A stretch of DNA of 64,000 bases from Agelaius tricolor (Eukaryota; Chordata; Aves; Passeriformes; Icteridae): positions 77,540,881 through 77,604,880 of the forward strand of contig JALJCS010000001.1 of NCBI GenBank assembly GCA_023055355.1, in the 5' to 3' direction. This document shows, one piece after another, positions 1 through 14,000 of this stretch. The position numbers were made by a program, and so were the translations under genes. Below the pieces are notes generated by a model. That model was given only the letters and a program-made list of their open reading frames with translations, did not search any database and was not told where the DNA came from. How positions within the stretch are numbered: position 1 is the first letter of the stretch; the number at the start of each line of letters is the position of its first letter.

Positions 1-3000
1 CATTTTTTAAAATACATGTTTCAAGTTTTTATGCTTCTGAAAAAGAGCTTCTGCATATGCACTGAGTAGAAGCTGGTGAAAGCTTATGCTCAGTTGTCTT
101 TTTTAAACTATAGAACACAAAGTATGTTATATTTTAAAAGACAAAGTCTAGCCCTTTTCACTTCAGTTGGTGTTAACACATGAACTTAATGATAGTTTAT
201 GTGGTTGACATTGAAATGTTTCTCAGAAGGTAACATTAAGGAAAGATAAAGATGCAAACTGGAGAGCTTTGTATTAAAAAAAATTAAAAGTGCATTTTGG
301 GGGAAAGAAAATCACAAATATCATGCATATTTATAAAGCATACCTAAGTCTGTCAGAAAATTTTGTTAAACTCCTATGCAGTGAAAGTGTAGAGTTTAAA
401 CAATTGAAGAAAAATATACCCATCTGGGAAAGTGTTAAGAAAAGAGCTGTGTTGAATTCTCCATCCCAGCTGCATACAAGGCTGAGTCTCCTGGGGGTCT
501 CCCAGTTTTAGCCACTCCAAAGGCACAGTGTAGTATTTTAGAATAAGTAAGATTTTAACAAAATTAATTTTTTGCTTTTAATATTAATGCAAACATTGAT
601 TTGTATTTTATAAATAAAAATAGTACCAGTTAGATATTCTTCATATATGAGATTTACTTCACAGCAATAACCATTTGGTCAGATATTTTATTGGCTTCTC
701 ACTGAAATTGCAGTGCTGCCTAAGGCAGTTGCTGTTGGAAACAGAATACTACCCTGACAGACTTTTGAATCCAAAACCATGGCCATGCTTATTTTATACT
801 CCAATGCATTAAAATTTACTGCTTGCTTTCCATGCTTTAAGTAAAGTTACTTCATTAGGAACGGGACATATATTTTTATGACGTACTCAGAAATGCAGTA
901 TTTTGAAACAAATCATTCTTTCAACAGAGTAATTCAAGAAGTGTGAAGCTGTAAAATCTAAGAAAAATATGGATTTTAAGAAGAAAATCTATTCTGGGGA
1001 ATGGGATATTCTATTACCAAAAAAAATTAAAGCATCTAAGAGTCATGTCTTCACATACTATTCCTAATTTACCTTTGAAGTACTTTCCTTTAATTCTTAA
1101 TCCTGTCTTGAAAAAAACAATGATAGATTGTGAATACTGCTATTTTTACACTATAACTTCCTGCATATTACATGTAATATGGGCACCATAGAAAATATTC
1201 AAGATCTTAGAAGTTTTGCGTCTATCTGGAGTTTGGTATTGCACAGGAAGAGAGCTTCAATAGAATCAAGACCTTCAACATAAAAGAAATGTTTATCAGC
1301 ATTTTTATAACTATAATTGGTTTTCTTTCTCATTTTCTTTATGTATAATACATTACACAAAAAATGTGACATTGATTTATTTCTCTCTTGAATGTGCCAC
1401 TCATAATAAAATTATAATAATTTTTTCACACAGAAATTTGAAAACTAAGACTCTAAATTTTGTTTATTGTTCAGTAGAAATATGAATGATTTACACGTTG
1501 GTTACTAATCAGTAATTCTTACTTGTTCATATATGTAACCCAATTGTCTGGTAGTTAACAGTGACTAAAGGGGAAATAGCCAATGTACACACTTCCCCTA
1601 ATGAGTGAAAATTTTACTGGTCTCAGACATCAGTTAGAAAGTGGGAAAACTAAAACATAAAGTCATTATGTTCCCTTAAAAGCTGAGCTTCCTCTAGTCA
1701 CCAGCTCTCTGAGACTACTTGAGCACAGAAGTATTTCTTCAGGAGAAGGAGCACTTACGAACCCAGGGAAGCAGACCAGCACAAGGTACATGAAGTAAAG
1801 ACTCCAACAGGGTGAGTTTGAGCCCTGTGCAGTGCCATGGCAGCAATGAATTTAATGCTGATCCTCACTGCCATGAGCTGCCCCAGTCTGTCCCTGCTGT
1901 GCTGCAGATCTGCCTTTGGGTCCCTCAGACAGTTTGTCACACAGGTGGTTTGCAGTTCCCAGCTCCACTCCTGCCCTTGGAGCCCTGTAAACCCCACTGG
2001 TGTCTTTGGTCATTGCCACTGGAGCAACTGGGACCAGTGGGGACTCTCCAAGAGGGCTGGAAGCAAGTCCTTACTGTAGGCAGATCTGTGCCTTCTCAAA
2101 GTCCTTTGTATGGCCAGATCCTCCCAAAATCCCAAACTGGACCCCAAACAGTTGCAGCTTCTGGTGTGGATAGCTTTCATTGCACAAATGAAACTCACTA
2201 TGAGAATAATAATCAGTTCTTTTCAGTAATAGAGAACTTTCTACTTCCCTGGAACTTCAGCACATGACTTTAATTTATATTGCAATAATTTCAAGCAAGA
2301 AATTAGTATAATATATTAGTATAATAAGTGTATTACAGGCATTAGTATCATTCATTATGCCTTCTCTAAAATTACAATACTGATATTTTCTGACATTCAG
2401 CTCCCACTGTTATGGCAGAGGCATGGTTAAAGCATCTCATTATAGATCCAGAAAATTCCCAGATAGATTAGCTCAGCAGAAAATAGGTCATTTTGTAGGG
2501 AAATGAAAGGTAGATGTGTATGAGATTAACCATCTTTTTCTTTTAACTGCTTCTGGTTAAGGAATTACATTTTCTTCAAGTATGATAATTTTGATGGACC
2601 ATTTTTGCTCTGGCTTTATTCAGGAAGATAGCCAAGACAAGACCCAAACCATTAATTTATAATGAGGGAATAACTTCAACAGCCATGTCCAACTGCATTT
2701 AAAACTACACCTAAGATTCCCTCCTTTCCATATTCATAGTGTCTTTAACATGGAGACTCCCATGGTGGAATTATATGACCACAAAAGAAGTTGTTTATCT
2801 TTGGAAATGTTGGGTTCAGCCCCTTGAAACCTGTTGAAATATGCTACTGCAATTTAAAGCCACAGACCTGCCTCTGAAGTGACTCACCCCGGTGGCAATC
2901 TGGAGCATTAAATCAATGCAATTGTGTAAATGTTCACTGCCCTGACTGCCAGGGATGCTTTCTCAGAATAGCACAAAGCTGCTGAGAAGAAAGTCTGAAA

Positions 3001-3895
3001 TAAATCCCTCTGTGGTGCAATTCAGGCCTGGCTGATGTCAAGAAAAAGTCTGGCATGAGCTGTAAAAGGCCAGGTTTTCACTCTTTATCACACCACCCCC
3101 GTCCCTGAGGAGAAGGGGTCATTATTTATTTACGTGGTGCCATTAGTGTGTGAGGCACATCGGATGTGCTCCTTGGTTGGTGCAAAGCCACACTGCTCCA
3201 TTAATTCCTGTCCTGCCCTGGTTCTCCAGGGTGCAGTTCTCACTGCCTGGAACAGCTGGAGCAGCCATGGGAATGACCACAGGATTAAGACCGTAGTGCT
3301 AAATTTTCACACCTCCTTATGATCCCCCTTTCTAATCCAAACCTTTCAAGGAACACAAAGCAGCTCTCAAGAGACACCTTATTTATTTATTTTCATTTTT
3401 ATAAACCAAAAATATGTGTTGGGATGCTGTGCCAGCATTTATAACCATCCACTGAAGAGAGTTTACAGTAAAACATTCTAGTCATTAGCAAATCTTGATA
3501 AAATTCCTGTTATGAGCATGCAATTGAAAAGCAGATCAATATCCTAGTCTGTCTGAGAACTAATTGCATTACTTCCATTTTCTCTCCTTTTTTATCAGCA
3601 GAAATTTTGTCCACTCAGGAGCAGAGGAATGAATTTCAGAGGTTATATCCATGGGATTCCTTGGAGAGTCCTGGGCACAGAGTTGGGCTGGAAGATGGTA
3701 AGTTCCATCTCTCAGTCTTGGACAATAGCCTATTATGAACAAATTACATTATTTCTTGTGCCCCCACCTGCTTGGACTTTAGCTTGGCTGTTTAGGTAAG
3801 GCGGTATCAGGATGGAATTTCTTGCTGAGTTTTTTTGTACTGGACTTTGCACTGCTGTACTGTTATTTCAGGCTCTTTATTATTATTATTTAAAA
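1..3895. other. Non-coding AT-rich stretch, no gene seen
   Basis: Mostly AT-rich DNA without a recognised gene or repeat family. From about 1800 to 2200 the base composition is richer in G and C, and several frames on both strands stay open together (the longest is 151 codons, 1812-2267 on the plus strand). The encoded peptides contain no domain I recognise. Open frames overlapping on both strands are what a GC-richer patch gives by chance, so I do not call a gene. The patch could also be an old repeat I cannot name. Confidence 0.6.
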
Positions 3896-3962
3896 AGGAA
3901 AACAAAACAAAACAAAACAAAAAAAAAAAAAACCAAAACCAAAAAAACAAAAAAAAACCCCA
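3896..3962. repeat. A/C-rich low-complexity tract
   Basis: The plus strand is almost only A and C. It starts with several AAAAC units, continues with a run of about 14 A, then mixed CCAAAA units and a final CCCC. On the minus strand this is T/G-rich. It lies directly after a short ATT repeat near 3878-3890. It could be a degraded poly(A)-like tail or replication slippage. No insertion with target duplications could be tied to it. Confidence 0.8.
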
Positions 3963-4246
3963 CAAACTCCTGTGTCATTTTCAAAAGAAGCTGATTTTTC
4001 AGGGTGAAAGAAGATCCCCAGTAATAAAAAGTCTAATAAAATCAATACGTAAACTTTTAGTTAGAAATACAGCAAGTGTTGCAGAGGCTTTAGTCATCAC
4101 ATTGGCATCAAGTGGCCCAAAGCTGTTTTTTTCTGCTGCTTAAAACATGAAGTGTGGTTTCAAGATCAAATTCCTTTTATTCTGATGCTATGGAATATCA
4201 TTTATCTCCATTTTGGTACAAGGATGGAAGCTTGCTCTCACATCTA

Positions 4247-4465
4247 CTTGGCATTACTTGGTCTGGTGAATAAAAACAGTAAATTACCAGGGAAGTCTCT
4301 TTGGGGATTTTGGTGGGTTGTCTTGAGCTTTCTAGTGTTTTTTGTTGGTTTTTTTTTCCTGTAGGGTAGTGAATGGGTTGTACAGAAAAAATGTGGAAAC
4401 TGCCTCGGAGTACTCAAAAATTGACTGAACAAGATCCTGGCCAAACTCTGCTTGGCATTACTTGG
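4247..4465. repeat. 15-bp direct repeat pair, 204 bp apart
   Basis: The same 15 bases (CTTGGCATTACTTGG) occur at 4247-4261 and at 4451-4465. The second copy lies inside a CR1 3' end. A T/G-rich tract and the start of that CR1 fill the space between. An exact 15-base match this close is unlikely by chance. It may be a small local duplication. A target-site duplication is less likely, because CR1 usually makes none and the right copy is inside CR1 sequence. Confidence 0.6.
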
Positions 4466-4535
4466 ATTGGAGCACTGGACTTGGTGACCTTCAGGAGACC
4501 ATTCTAACAAATTATGCTGTAATTCTATGACCTTA
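4355..4535 (+). mobile_element. CR1 LINE, truncated 3' end
   Basis: Reads as the last 180 or so bases of a CR1 element in sense orientation. Matches to the CR1 3' UTR as I know it include a GGGTTGTACAGA block near 4377, a GGAGTACTCAAAA block near 4408, TTGGTGACCTTCAGGAGACC at 4481-4500 and the terminal AATTCTATGACC. The copy is 5'-truncated, as most avian CR1s are, and has diverged with small insertions, so it is old and non-functional. The 5' boundary is uncertain because it merges into a T-rich tract. Confidence 0.8.
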
Positions 4536-4860
4536 ACAGCAAATCAGAAAGTCAGACGAGCAATCACAGCTTCCTTGTGTGAAGAAGGCCAGATCAACTT
4601 CCTCGCTGAGATACATTTCACTCTATTTACTCAGGGCAAAATGGAGCCTTTATAATTCACAAAAATAGGGGTCTACTCCTCAGCTGGAATCCCAGCGTAC
4701 TGAAATACCATTATACTTAAATGTAGGGTAGAATATTTAGTAATATGTAGCAATAGTTACACACTGGATCAAACAAGCAGTGACTGAAAATGAAAAGTCC
4801 AAATCTGAGATGCAGAGAAGGGATTAATTTTCTCTGAAAGCAGGACACATCCAACAGTTT

Positions 4861-4887
4861 CATAGAATCATAAAATGGCTTGGGTTG
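4861..4887 (-). mobile_element. CR1 3' tail scrap
   Basis: The plus strand shows CATAGAATCATAAAATGG followed by CTTGGGTTG. This is the complement of the extreme 3' end of CR1 (tail repeats ATTCTATG plus the adjacent CAACCCAA block). CR1 similarity stops abruptly at 4887, where an LTR-like TGTTATGG begins. The rest of the CR1 was not found downstream, so this is either a very short insertion or a copy cut off by a later event. Confidence 0.65.
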
Positions 4888-5060
4888 TGTTATGGTTTAG
4901 GATTCTCCAATTTAGTGTTCCCATGATTCTGCTTCCCTTCCCCCTCTAAATGGAGGCACAAAAGGCCCATGTGAAAAGAGAATTTGAACTTTGAGTCTAG
5001 TGAGTTCTGTGTCTTACTGGGGAGCTTTTCAGGGATAACTTCTATCTTCTATCTATAACT
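4888..5060 (+). mobile_element. Possible old LTR fragment
   Basis: The stretch begins TGTTATGGTTTAGGATT, which has the TG start and general look of avian endogenous retrovirus LTR 5' ends. A pyrimidine-rich block follows near 4930-4947. Similarity at 4888 starts exactly where CR1 similarity stops. I could not find a matching CA end, a poly(A) signal at the right distance or target duplications, so the right boundary is arbitrary and the class unknown. Confidence 0.3.
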
Positions 5061-8000
5061 TTCTATCTAAGGACCCAGATCAAATATCTTCAGGTTATTT
5101 TTCATAGCTATTGAACCCCCACCAGATCTACAGAAAGTCTTAATTGTTACTTCGTAAGCAGGAGTTCAGATGATGCAAAACAAAAAGCATATTTTGATTA
5201 TTCTCTTCACTAGTTCTCACTTAACTAATAATTATTTACTATTTCTTGAGCCAAATTATTGCTGAGTGTAACTGTCAGATTAAATGGTGCTACCAAGGAT
5301 ACCACTTCACAGAACATTCAAAAGAGGCCATGCACATCACCTGGTATAATCATCCCCATAATGGAAGACACAGGACCTCTTAACTAATTTCTATCTCAAA
5401 CCCAATAAAGCATTGTCTTTGGTACCATCCCCATTTTCAAATTTCTCATGGTTTAGAACCCCTTGTTTCTCTGCAGTTCTTTTTCTGTACCTTCAACATG
5501 AGAAGTGGACATTTAATTTTAGTAATTTTTTCCAAGCTTTGGCTTTCAGCCTTTAGATCTGTTGGGCTGGAGAACTCCATGAACAAATTTTTATCCTTGA
5601 AGCAGTTGCTTCAGGTCCCCTTCATCTTCTACCAAACATGAAAGCAAGTTAAGCTCCTTATTATCTGCCATTTTTTCTAATCCTTTCCTTATTCTTTGAA
5701 TGCTCCCTTGAACTATTCAACAGGGAAAATCCTGAATCTCTGTATTATCCATGAACTAGAACTGAACACAATATTTCAGCAGCCACCATATCAGTGCCAG
5801 ATACAAAATATTACCTACATATTCTATGTACTCCTTCTTAAAGATCAAAGCAATCATATTTCTTTAATGGAAGAATAAAAAATTATTCTTAACACAGTCA
5901 CTTGAGATAAACCAAGGTATTACATTCTGTTCTAAATACTTCATATAAAATGGCAGGGAGGAATCAACCAAAGTGCTGATCTTTCTCTCAGAATATCCTA
6001 AAGCCTAGGGAAAAAGTATCTACGTAGATACCATCATGGGTTTAAATTCCTTCTCCACAGGTTTACTCAGAGCTCCTTCACAGATGAACTCCAATTCAGA
6101 AGCTGATGGACACCTGGACTTCTCAGGAGGACTGACTTTCTTCCTCCATCTGTCCCTCACTGAATGAAGTGCTGAATTCTCTCGTGCTGAGACTCAGACT
6201 CTCTTTATGTTTATGGTGTTTCCCCTGCTCAGCATGCTGCCTTCTGAGGAGTGAATTTACATTGTGCCTCAAGTGTCTCCCTGGCTGCTCCGATTCACTT
6301 CAGGCTGTTTGAAGACATGGGTTTAAGACAAGATCCAGATAACAAGGAGGTAAAAACCTTACACTGGAACCAAGCCTGCCCCTAATTCTTTTGAGACAGA
6401 CAGGGATGCCCTGGCACACAGACCACACAAACATATCCACCAGGCTCCATCACAGGAGTCCTGACTTCAGGTCCAGCAAGACACTGCAGACTGTGTTGAC
6501 AGATAAGTTAAAGGCAACCTTTAGCCAGAATCATGTTATATTGGAAAGGTGAAAAGTTGCTTTAAAGCAGTCTTTGGCCTTCTGTACTCTAGACTGCAGA
6601 GCCTGTGAGCTCCATCCTTCACAAATCTGCATCATCACCTTGTGCAATAGGTTGGGTAGCCCCACAAATTCAGAGGTATAAATTCCAGTAGGCAGCAGGC
6701 ATTGCAAACTGGAACCCTGCAGGTCTGAGGTCTATTCATAGATCTAACCATAAACCATGGTTCCTAGTGCTCAGCCACCCTAAACAGAGCTTTTGAGGAA
6801 TACCCTCTAACAATGCCCTGCAGAGCACGGGAAGGGCAGGAATGCAATTGTGGCTCCCAGACTCTCTTGACCCAGTTGTAAATTACATGTGGGTAATAAG
6901 AACTACAGCTTACATGAAAGTGACTTCCTCTGTCTGACTTTAATTGTTTTATGGAGACAGATTGCCTAGGAACCTTGCTGCTTCTTCAGTAATAACCATT
7001 GGATTTATGATAGATCCCGAGATTTCCTACTTTAAAGAAAGTTCATGAGTGTCTGAGCAGATCTTGGGTCCTCTGCCAGAAGAGTCATGCAGACACAGGT
7101 TTTAAGCCACCCAGCTCATCATCAATGAGCAACTGCAGACACTCAGGAGGTTGTCTGGGTGTATAGCACTGACATTTCCACAACTATTTTTGCAGCTCCT
7201 CTAAACAGGGAGCTACTGCAGCTCCCCTGCCTGCTGCACCCACAGATGATGCAGTTCAGGTATTACTCCCTGTGCCACAAGCATAGCCATGTCTTCAGTA
7301 TAGAATACTCTCAATTTTGGTGAGGGGGTTTTGGTTTGTTTAGTTGGTTTTTTGGAAAGCAAAAGAAAATATTTGTTTATTGCTATCATTTACAACAAAT
7401 CATCAACCAAGGCAAATAAATATTGCTATATTTAATTCAAGGGAACAAATCTTCAGCGGGAGGATTTGAGAGGTAATGGGAGCTTTCTTTTGAAGATAAT
7501 GACATGAGCCAAGGATAAAGGACATGAAAGATCCTTTTGTAAAACTGCTAATCTTTCCTCTTCCATGGAATCATGGTTCTGCTGTAAAAGCCTGATGGTG
7601 CCCACCTCTCTTTAGTTCAAAAAAAATAAAAATTCATAGGTTAAATTGAATTTAAAAAATAAAAAACATCCTCACATCCCTTAGTCTGTTGAGAAGCAGT
7701 GGAAAGGAACACTCCTCATCTTTGTTGATTGGAGAGAAAAATCTCTAAAATCATGGAAGTGTAAACTTTAGAAGGAGGGTCAGGAGCAAGACAAGAGGTT
7801 TGAAATTCCTTTACAAATAACATCAGTCACTTACTTAAAGCGTAATGCTCATGGTGGCTGTGCTACATCCAGTAAGTGTCACTGTAGGTTGTTGTAGCTG
7901 TGAAATGAATCAGAGGTGTTTCATAACTGCACAGTTGGCTTCCTCTCTGCTGGTGAGTCTGATCTCCCTCCATGGCAGGAGCAATACACAAAACACAAGG

Positions 8001-11000
8001 TGAAAACTCCTAGATTAAAAGACTAAAAGAACTTCAGTGACAAAGTAGTCTTGTATCATGTTTTTAAAAAATAATCTTTCAGTGGTAGAGTGGGACTGAT
8101 AAGATTTGAGTTGTGTTCTGCTCTGGCACCAGTTTCTTTTCTGGCTTTGGGTAAGTAGTTTCAGATGCATTCTGCACCAGATGTCAAATCAAAATTGGAG
8201 CTATGGGCTTTATCCTGTTTCCCATGAAAATTATAAAAACCCTTGTACTCCAATTTGAGCAATTGTGTGAACTGAGCTGTGAAAACTTCTAACACCACTT
8301 GGGATAGCCCAGTTAGGAGTTGTACCTGAAGTCTACAGGCATCCTGTGTCTCTCACAGGGGATAATACTGCTCCTCAAGTGTGCATTCCTAGTCTGCACA
8401 CTGTTGTGTATTTCAACATCAGTTAGGACAATTAGCTCAGAATCCAGCTTGGAGCCTTTGGAATACTTTGCCACTAACACTGAGAGTCTTAGTTCTAAAT
8501 TTCATTTGCAAAATGAATTATCTGATTGCCAGTGGAAAATGTAAAGTGCATCTTTTATGAGAAGGGGAGAACTATTTTAGCATTACTAATTTTAGTTTTA
8601 GTTTTATATTATTTACTTTTGCTATTTTAAGGACTTTTCTTCCTTTTGCATTGCTCTTCTTTTTCCCTTTTTGGTTGTGGCTGCCTGTGTTTAATTTCTG
8701 ATGTAATTAAATTTTGTATTGCAGAAGGACCAATGCTGTATATATTAGGTTATAATATGTAGCTATAAAAAATTGAAGACACTGTCCAGAAATACTAGTT
8801 ACATGCACTTATCTAAAAAACTGTTTCAGTTCAGTTTCCTAGCTGAATAATCTAAAAAATAAAAACAATAATAAAATTCTTTGACTCTTTCCTCCATTTG
8901 CTAAGCAATTAAACAATTGTCTACCACATTCAAAGAGATACACTCCTCATTTCCCCTCCATAGGAAGAGAATGGCCAAGCTGGAGCATGGATCTGTGAGA
9001 CAGATTTCAGGACATGAGAATGAGATATGAATTTTTCTATGTTAACAACTCATGTTTAACTTTGCATGTCTTCATCTTTCCATATTATATATGTAGAATT
9101 CAGTAAGGCACCTCCCTATACATTATTTTGATAGGCTTTTTATTTCTGTGAAGTAAATAGGAATTACAGAGGAAGGTACTGTGTGTGATGGGGCAGTAAT
9201 CCTAAAGAAAGAAAGAAAAAAATTAAAGAAATGGCAGATGAAATGAAGAATTTTACAGACGTCCTTCCTCAGTTTCGGTGAGGCTTGTGCTTCATTCTGT
9301 CAGCTGCCTTTTTTTTTCTACTGCCTTCACTCCAACTGAAAAGCCTAAAACAGACTGCAGAATAAAGACATTCATGGAATCTGGAGATATTAAATTATGT
9401 TCTTAAGTACGCATGGTGGGATACAGAAAGCTGCCAGCTCTAAAGAGCACTGCGATCATAATGAAATTTTGTGAAAGAGAGAAAAGATCAGCAAATCTCA
9501 AAGGGACAATTTCTGTAAGGCTGAATGCACTCAATACTCCTACTGAATTAAAAAGTTCAAATTAGAGGGAGTTTGGGGGTTACTTGGAGCAAGTGTGTGG
9601 GGGGAGGTAACACTGAGAGTAATTGAACCATTGGAGGCCTGAGATTGTGGCAAATTCTTAGTCTTGCAGTACTTCAGGCAACTCAAAAGGATAATGTGAA
9701 TCAGGCTGAAATTGTGGCACTTACAGAGGTGTCATTGGTTGAGGATGCCTGCAATGACTCATGCAGGAGGTCAGAGCAGGCCTTTCAAATCATCCTTTGG
9801 AATCATGTGCTCAGCATCTTACAGGGAAGGAACAAAATCTGCAACTGATCTCATCTAAATTTAGCTGCATGCAATTTGGTTATCTAGATTCAATTAGTCA
9901 TCCTCATTCCTAAAGAGTCAATGGAGGCAGATAGTACAATGAGGTGCCTTCAGGAGGTGTCTGTTTCTCTCCACTCCACAGGAAGATCAGGATGGCTGAA
10001 TTACACTGATTAACTTGTAACCGGCAAAATTAATTCAATCATCTCTGCTTATGTCAAAGTAACCCTTTGGTCCTTTTCAGTTACTGAATGATGATTTATC
10101 TTCTTGGTTCCCCTTGCCTGGCCCTGTTGGGACTCTCTGGGCTTACTCATGATTTATATTGCATTAGGAAAAACAGAAGCTCTCCCTCTGCATTCACTAA
10201 AAAAGCTAATGATTGCAATCCATTCATACAACAGTCAGTGACTTTGTACAAACTGAACAAGAGAAAAACTACTGAGATATTTGGTTTATTTGACTAGAAT
10301 TCTTTTTATTGTTTGCAATGTTATATTATTTATAACATAAAATGGGAAGGTTGGAGCTCAGGAGTATATATTGACTCCAACAGAGGATCTGGTTTGTGTT
10401 AATTTGGTACTTGCCGGAAAAAGGAAAATAGCTATTTTTGTTAGGATGGACACATCCTCTAAGATAGGCCTATTTTTTTCTTGTACAAGCATTTAACTGT
10501 AGACCTAATCCACATCACTTTCATTAAAGGATTATTCATTTTACAACACCTGTCCTGCATTAGCAAATAGCTGTCTCTTGCAACTAATTTTAACAAATTC
10601 TGAAATACATGAGGAAGTGTAGAACATGTATTACACAATCTGTTACAGGTCACAGAGGAGCTGTTGGCTTTTGTGCTTAGATGCTTCATTTGTAGAGGAA
10701 CATACAATGCTGTGAAGCAGCTCTAGATTTTAAAATTCCTGCATTTTAGTGATCTTATTTTGTTCTTAATGGGAATACTCTGTACACAATGTTAGCCACA
10801 TGAGCGAGATTTCACAGTAGTTTTTTTCTCTGAGCACTGGAGGACACAACCTTGTGCATAGGCAGTTGCAGTTGTCCACAGATAACTCACCTGAATAAGT
10901 AATATCTGGTCCTGCTATTATTCCTGTAAAGTGTCTGAGAAAAATAAAGCTAAATCTTGAAATAAAGGAAGACAAAGTTCACTCTTCTAGCTTTGCACCT

Positions 11001-14000
11001 ACAGGACAAACTAATCTCTGATAAACTCCCCACAGAATTTGAGTGGTGAATTTCTGCTCTTCACAAGTGTTTTTTCCAGAGGTGGATTCCTCTGCTGGTG
11101 GATTCACCTTCATATGCAGCATTTCTCCATGGGGAATAGCCTCTGAGCACTGAAATCAGTAATGCAAATTGCAAACCACCCAAGGTGCTGATCTAATTTA
11201 GCTGGGGTTTGTTTTCAATTAAGAACAGGCAGGGTTTTGTTGCTTTATTTTGCCTGCCATCTAGACACCTTCCTCTTCCCTCCTAAGGATACTTTTACTT
11301 ATTTTAGAATTGAAGTGAAAGACAAAATAATTGTTCCTTCAGTTGCAGTAATTCTGCACAGGGGGTAAAGCTGGTTCTAAGAATACAAAGCAAATCAAGT
11401 TCAGATTCCTTTTTTTATTGATTGTGCAAAATAAATGAGGAAAGTGCTAAGTAAAGGTCCATCCAATATAAGGATAAATGTGGTGGATCTTCTCTACATA
11501 GCTTTTCTAGTTATGTGCTTATGGTCGGAATAAAAATTGCCCAATTGCCAGGGGATACATGGAAAACCCCATTCTACTACTTCAGCTTGAGGTTTGTGCA
11601 AAATTCAATGTTAATGCTTCCTGCCTTCTCAGAATGATTTTATTTATTTGATTTTGCAAATCTTTGCCTAGAGAAGGAATGTAGTCATATTATGATGTAG
11701 CCCATATCAAACTCTGCTTTGTTCTGATTATTTCAAGAAAATTTGCTGTGATGTGAATGCACATAAGTTCAATCTATCCATAAATATTTTAAATATGGAA
11801 GCTTGTTCAATCGGGGGGTGGATCTATTTAATGAAAACATAGATGAATAAATTCTTCCACCAAATGCCTTTGGTTCAGAATAAATCAATTAAAAACAAGC
11901 TTGAGGAGTTTACACTGTTTTAGTAAAACTGATCCTATATATAAGCAATAGTCAATTGTAATAGAACTGCAGGAATTTGTAAACATTATCTACCATGTCA
12001 AAAGCATGCAATTTTTTAGGCTGATAACTGTGAGCAAGCTTATCTGGATTCAGTGGAGCAAATGAAAAGGAAAAGGCTAGACCAGAGAGTTAGGAGGAGC
12101 AAGAGTTTGTTCTGTTCATCCATATTGCATGGAATTTTTCAACACCTTGAACAAATTAGTCATTAAAGAGAATATACTCTATCAGCACAGGGCCAATAAA
12201 TACAAGTGCCATGAAGAGATCCTGAATTATGAACAAATGAATCTGTTATAAAGTACCAACAGTGAAAATTGCATTCAAAACCAAGACTTGCTCCTTGGGA
12301 TTTGGACTAAGCAGAAAGTTATGCTAAGAGGGACACACTGTTTGGTATTATTCTTTCAACACAATTATAAGCTTGTAGAATAGACCAGGTGTCTGACAAG
12401 TATGTAGTCAGGCCCAGAGTTCTTCAGCAACCATCAGCGTGCTCACAAATATATTTTAATTTACATACTCAATTTCAGTTAGCTTTTCTTTTTCATGAAA
12501 TAGGAATGAAAAACGTTTAAACACTACATCTTTATTTTTAACTACCACTAGGAAGCTATTTTAAAATTAGTATTATAGCGAAACAAAATAGTTTGGATCA
12601 AACAGGGCACTTCAAATTGACTGTAGTAACAGGTTTTTTTCATTTTGCCACAGGAAAAAACAGTGTCCTATTTTAGTCTGAACTATCTCTCCCTCTTTTT
12701 TATTTCAGAAAATGAAACAAACCTTTATGTCAGAATTTTGTTTTGTGACCACCATGAACCAAGATAAACTTGCACTGGCAGCAAAGCCATTATAAGGTCA
12801 AATAGGGGGTGAGTGTTGATTCTTGAGGGGTAGTGGTAAAAGTACGGCACCAAAGAACTTTGAAAGAAATAATGGTATAAATGTACATCTCCTTTTTTTA
12901 TTTGTTCATCTACACTTTCCAAGTACCCTTTTACATGGGAAGAATTTACTCTTGTTGCATGAACCTGCTGCATGAACCCGTGCCACTTTGCTCTCTGCAG
13001 TAGGAATACAGCAGGATAAAAACTGCATGTGAATTTCTGAAACTGCACAAAATTTCTGCAACAAAACTACAGAAAAATGCTTAAAAAGAAAAACTCTCAG
13101 ATGCCTATGGAGATCTGCTTTCCAGCATGAGGAGGAGAAGTGTGAGCAGTGTCTGACCAGCTCATTCACGCTTGGAAGCCTCTCCCCAGTTTATCAGGGG
13201 TTTTCACAAAGGCCTGTGTTAGCTCAGTTCTGCTTTTACTGGCTCTATTATATTAGTAAATTAAACAGAACAGCACTGGCACATTATTATCCATGCTGTT
13301 AAATAGTTGGCACATTCCCTGGAGCAATTTTGCCCTGGTGTTTTCCCAGAAATTACCAAAAATGGCACAGGACACAAGACATTCACATCAGGCAGTATGT
13401 GTTCAACCAGCCTCTTTTGGGGGCATTAGCCATGCAGATGTGCATGTGTTATATCCACTGCCTCTATCAGAACTTTGCACTTGGTACTTTTATTTATGAT
13501 ATAGTCCTTGAGAACAGGAATGAACTTAGGGCATTTTTCCAAGCATAAGATAGTTTCAAAGCATCTAAGCAACATTAATTATCAAAAGGCTTTTACTAGA
13601 AATAATTTCTAAAATGTATTCTAAATTATCATAGACATCCTAATTCTGAAATGTAATATTAATGATTGAATTGTCAAAACAAGATCAGATTTAGGACTTT
13701 CCTTTTCTCTATTCCTCCTGCTGTAAAATTAACAGTGCCATGGACTAGTTGAGCATTTTTCTGGTGCATAGAGAGTGTCTTTCCCTTTACCTTTTCTGTG
13801 ATGGAGAAAAGTACAAGACCACCTGTGTGAAGCACTTAAGGAAACCTGCATCTGACTGAGCCTGATAAACGCATTCCACTGATGAATTACATTTGCCTGA
13901 AGTGCATGGGGACATGGTTATAAGACAGAAGGAGAGGTGGAAAAGTAACTGCACAAATAGGTGTTGAAATGGAAGTTACTATGTTATATCACTGGATCCG

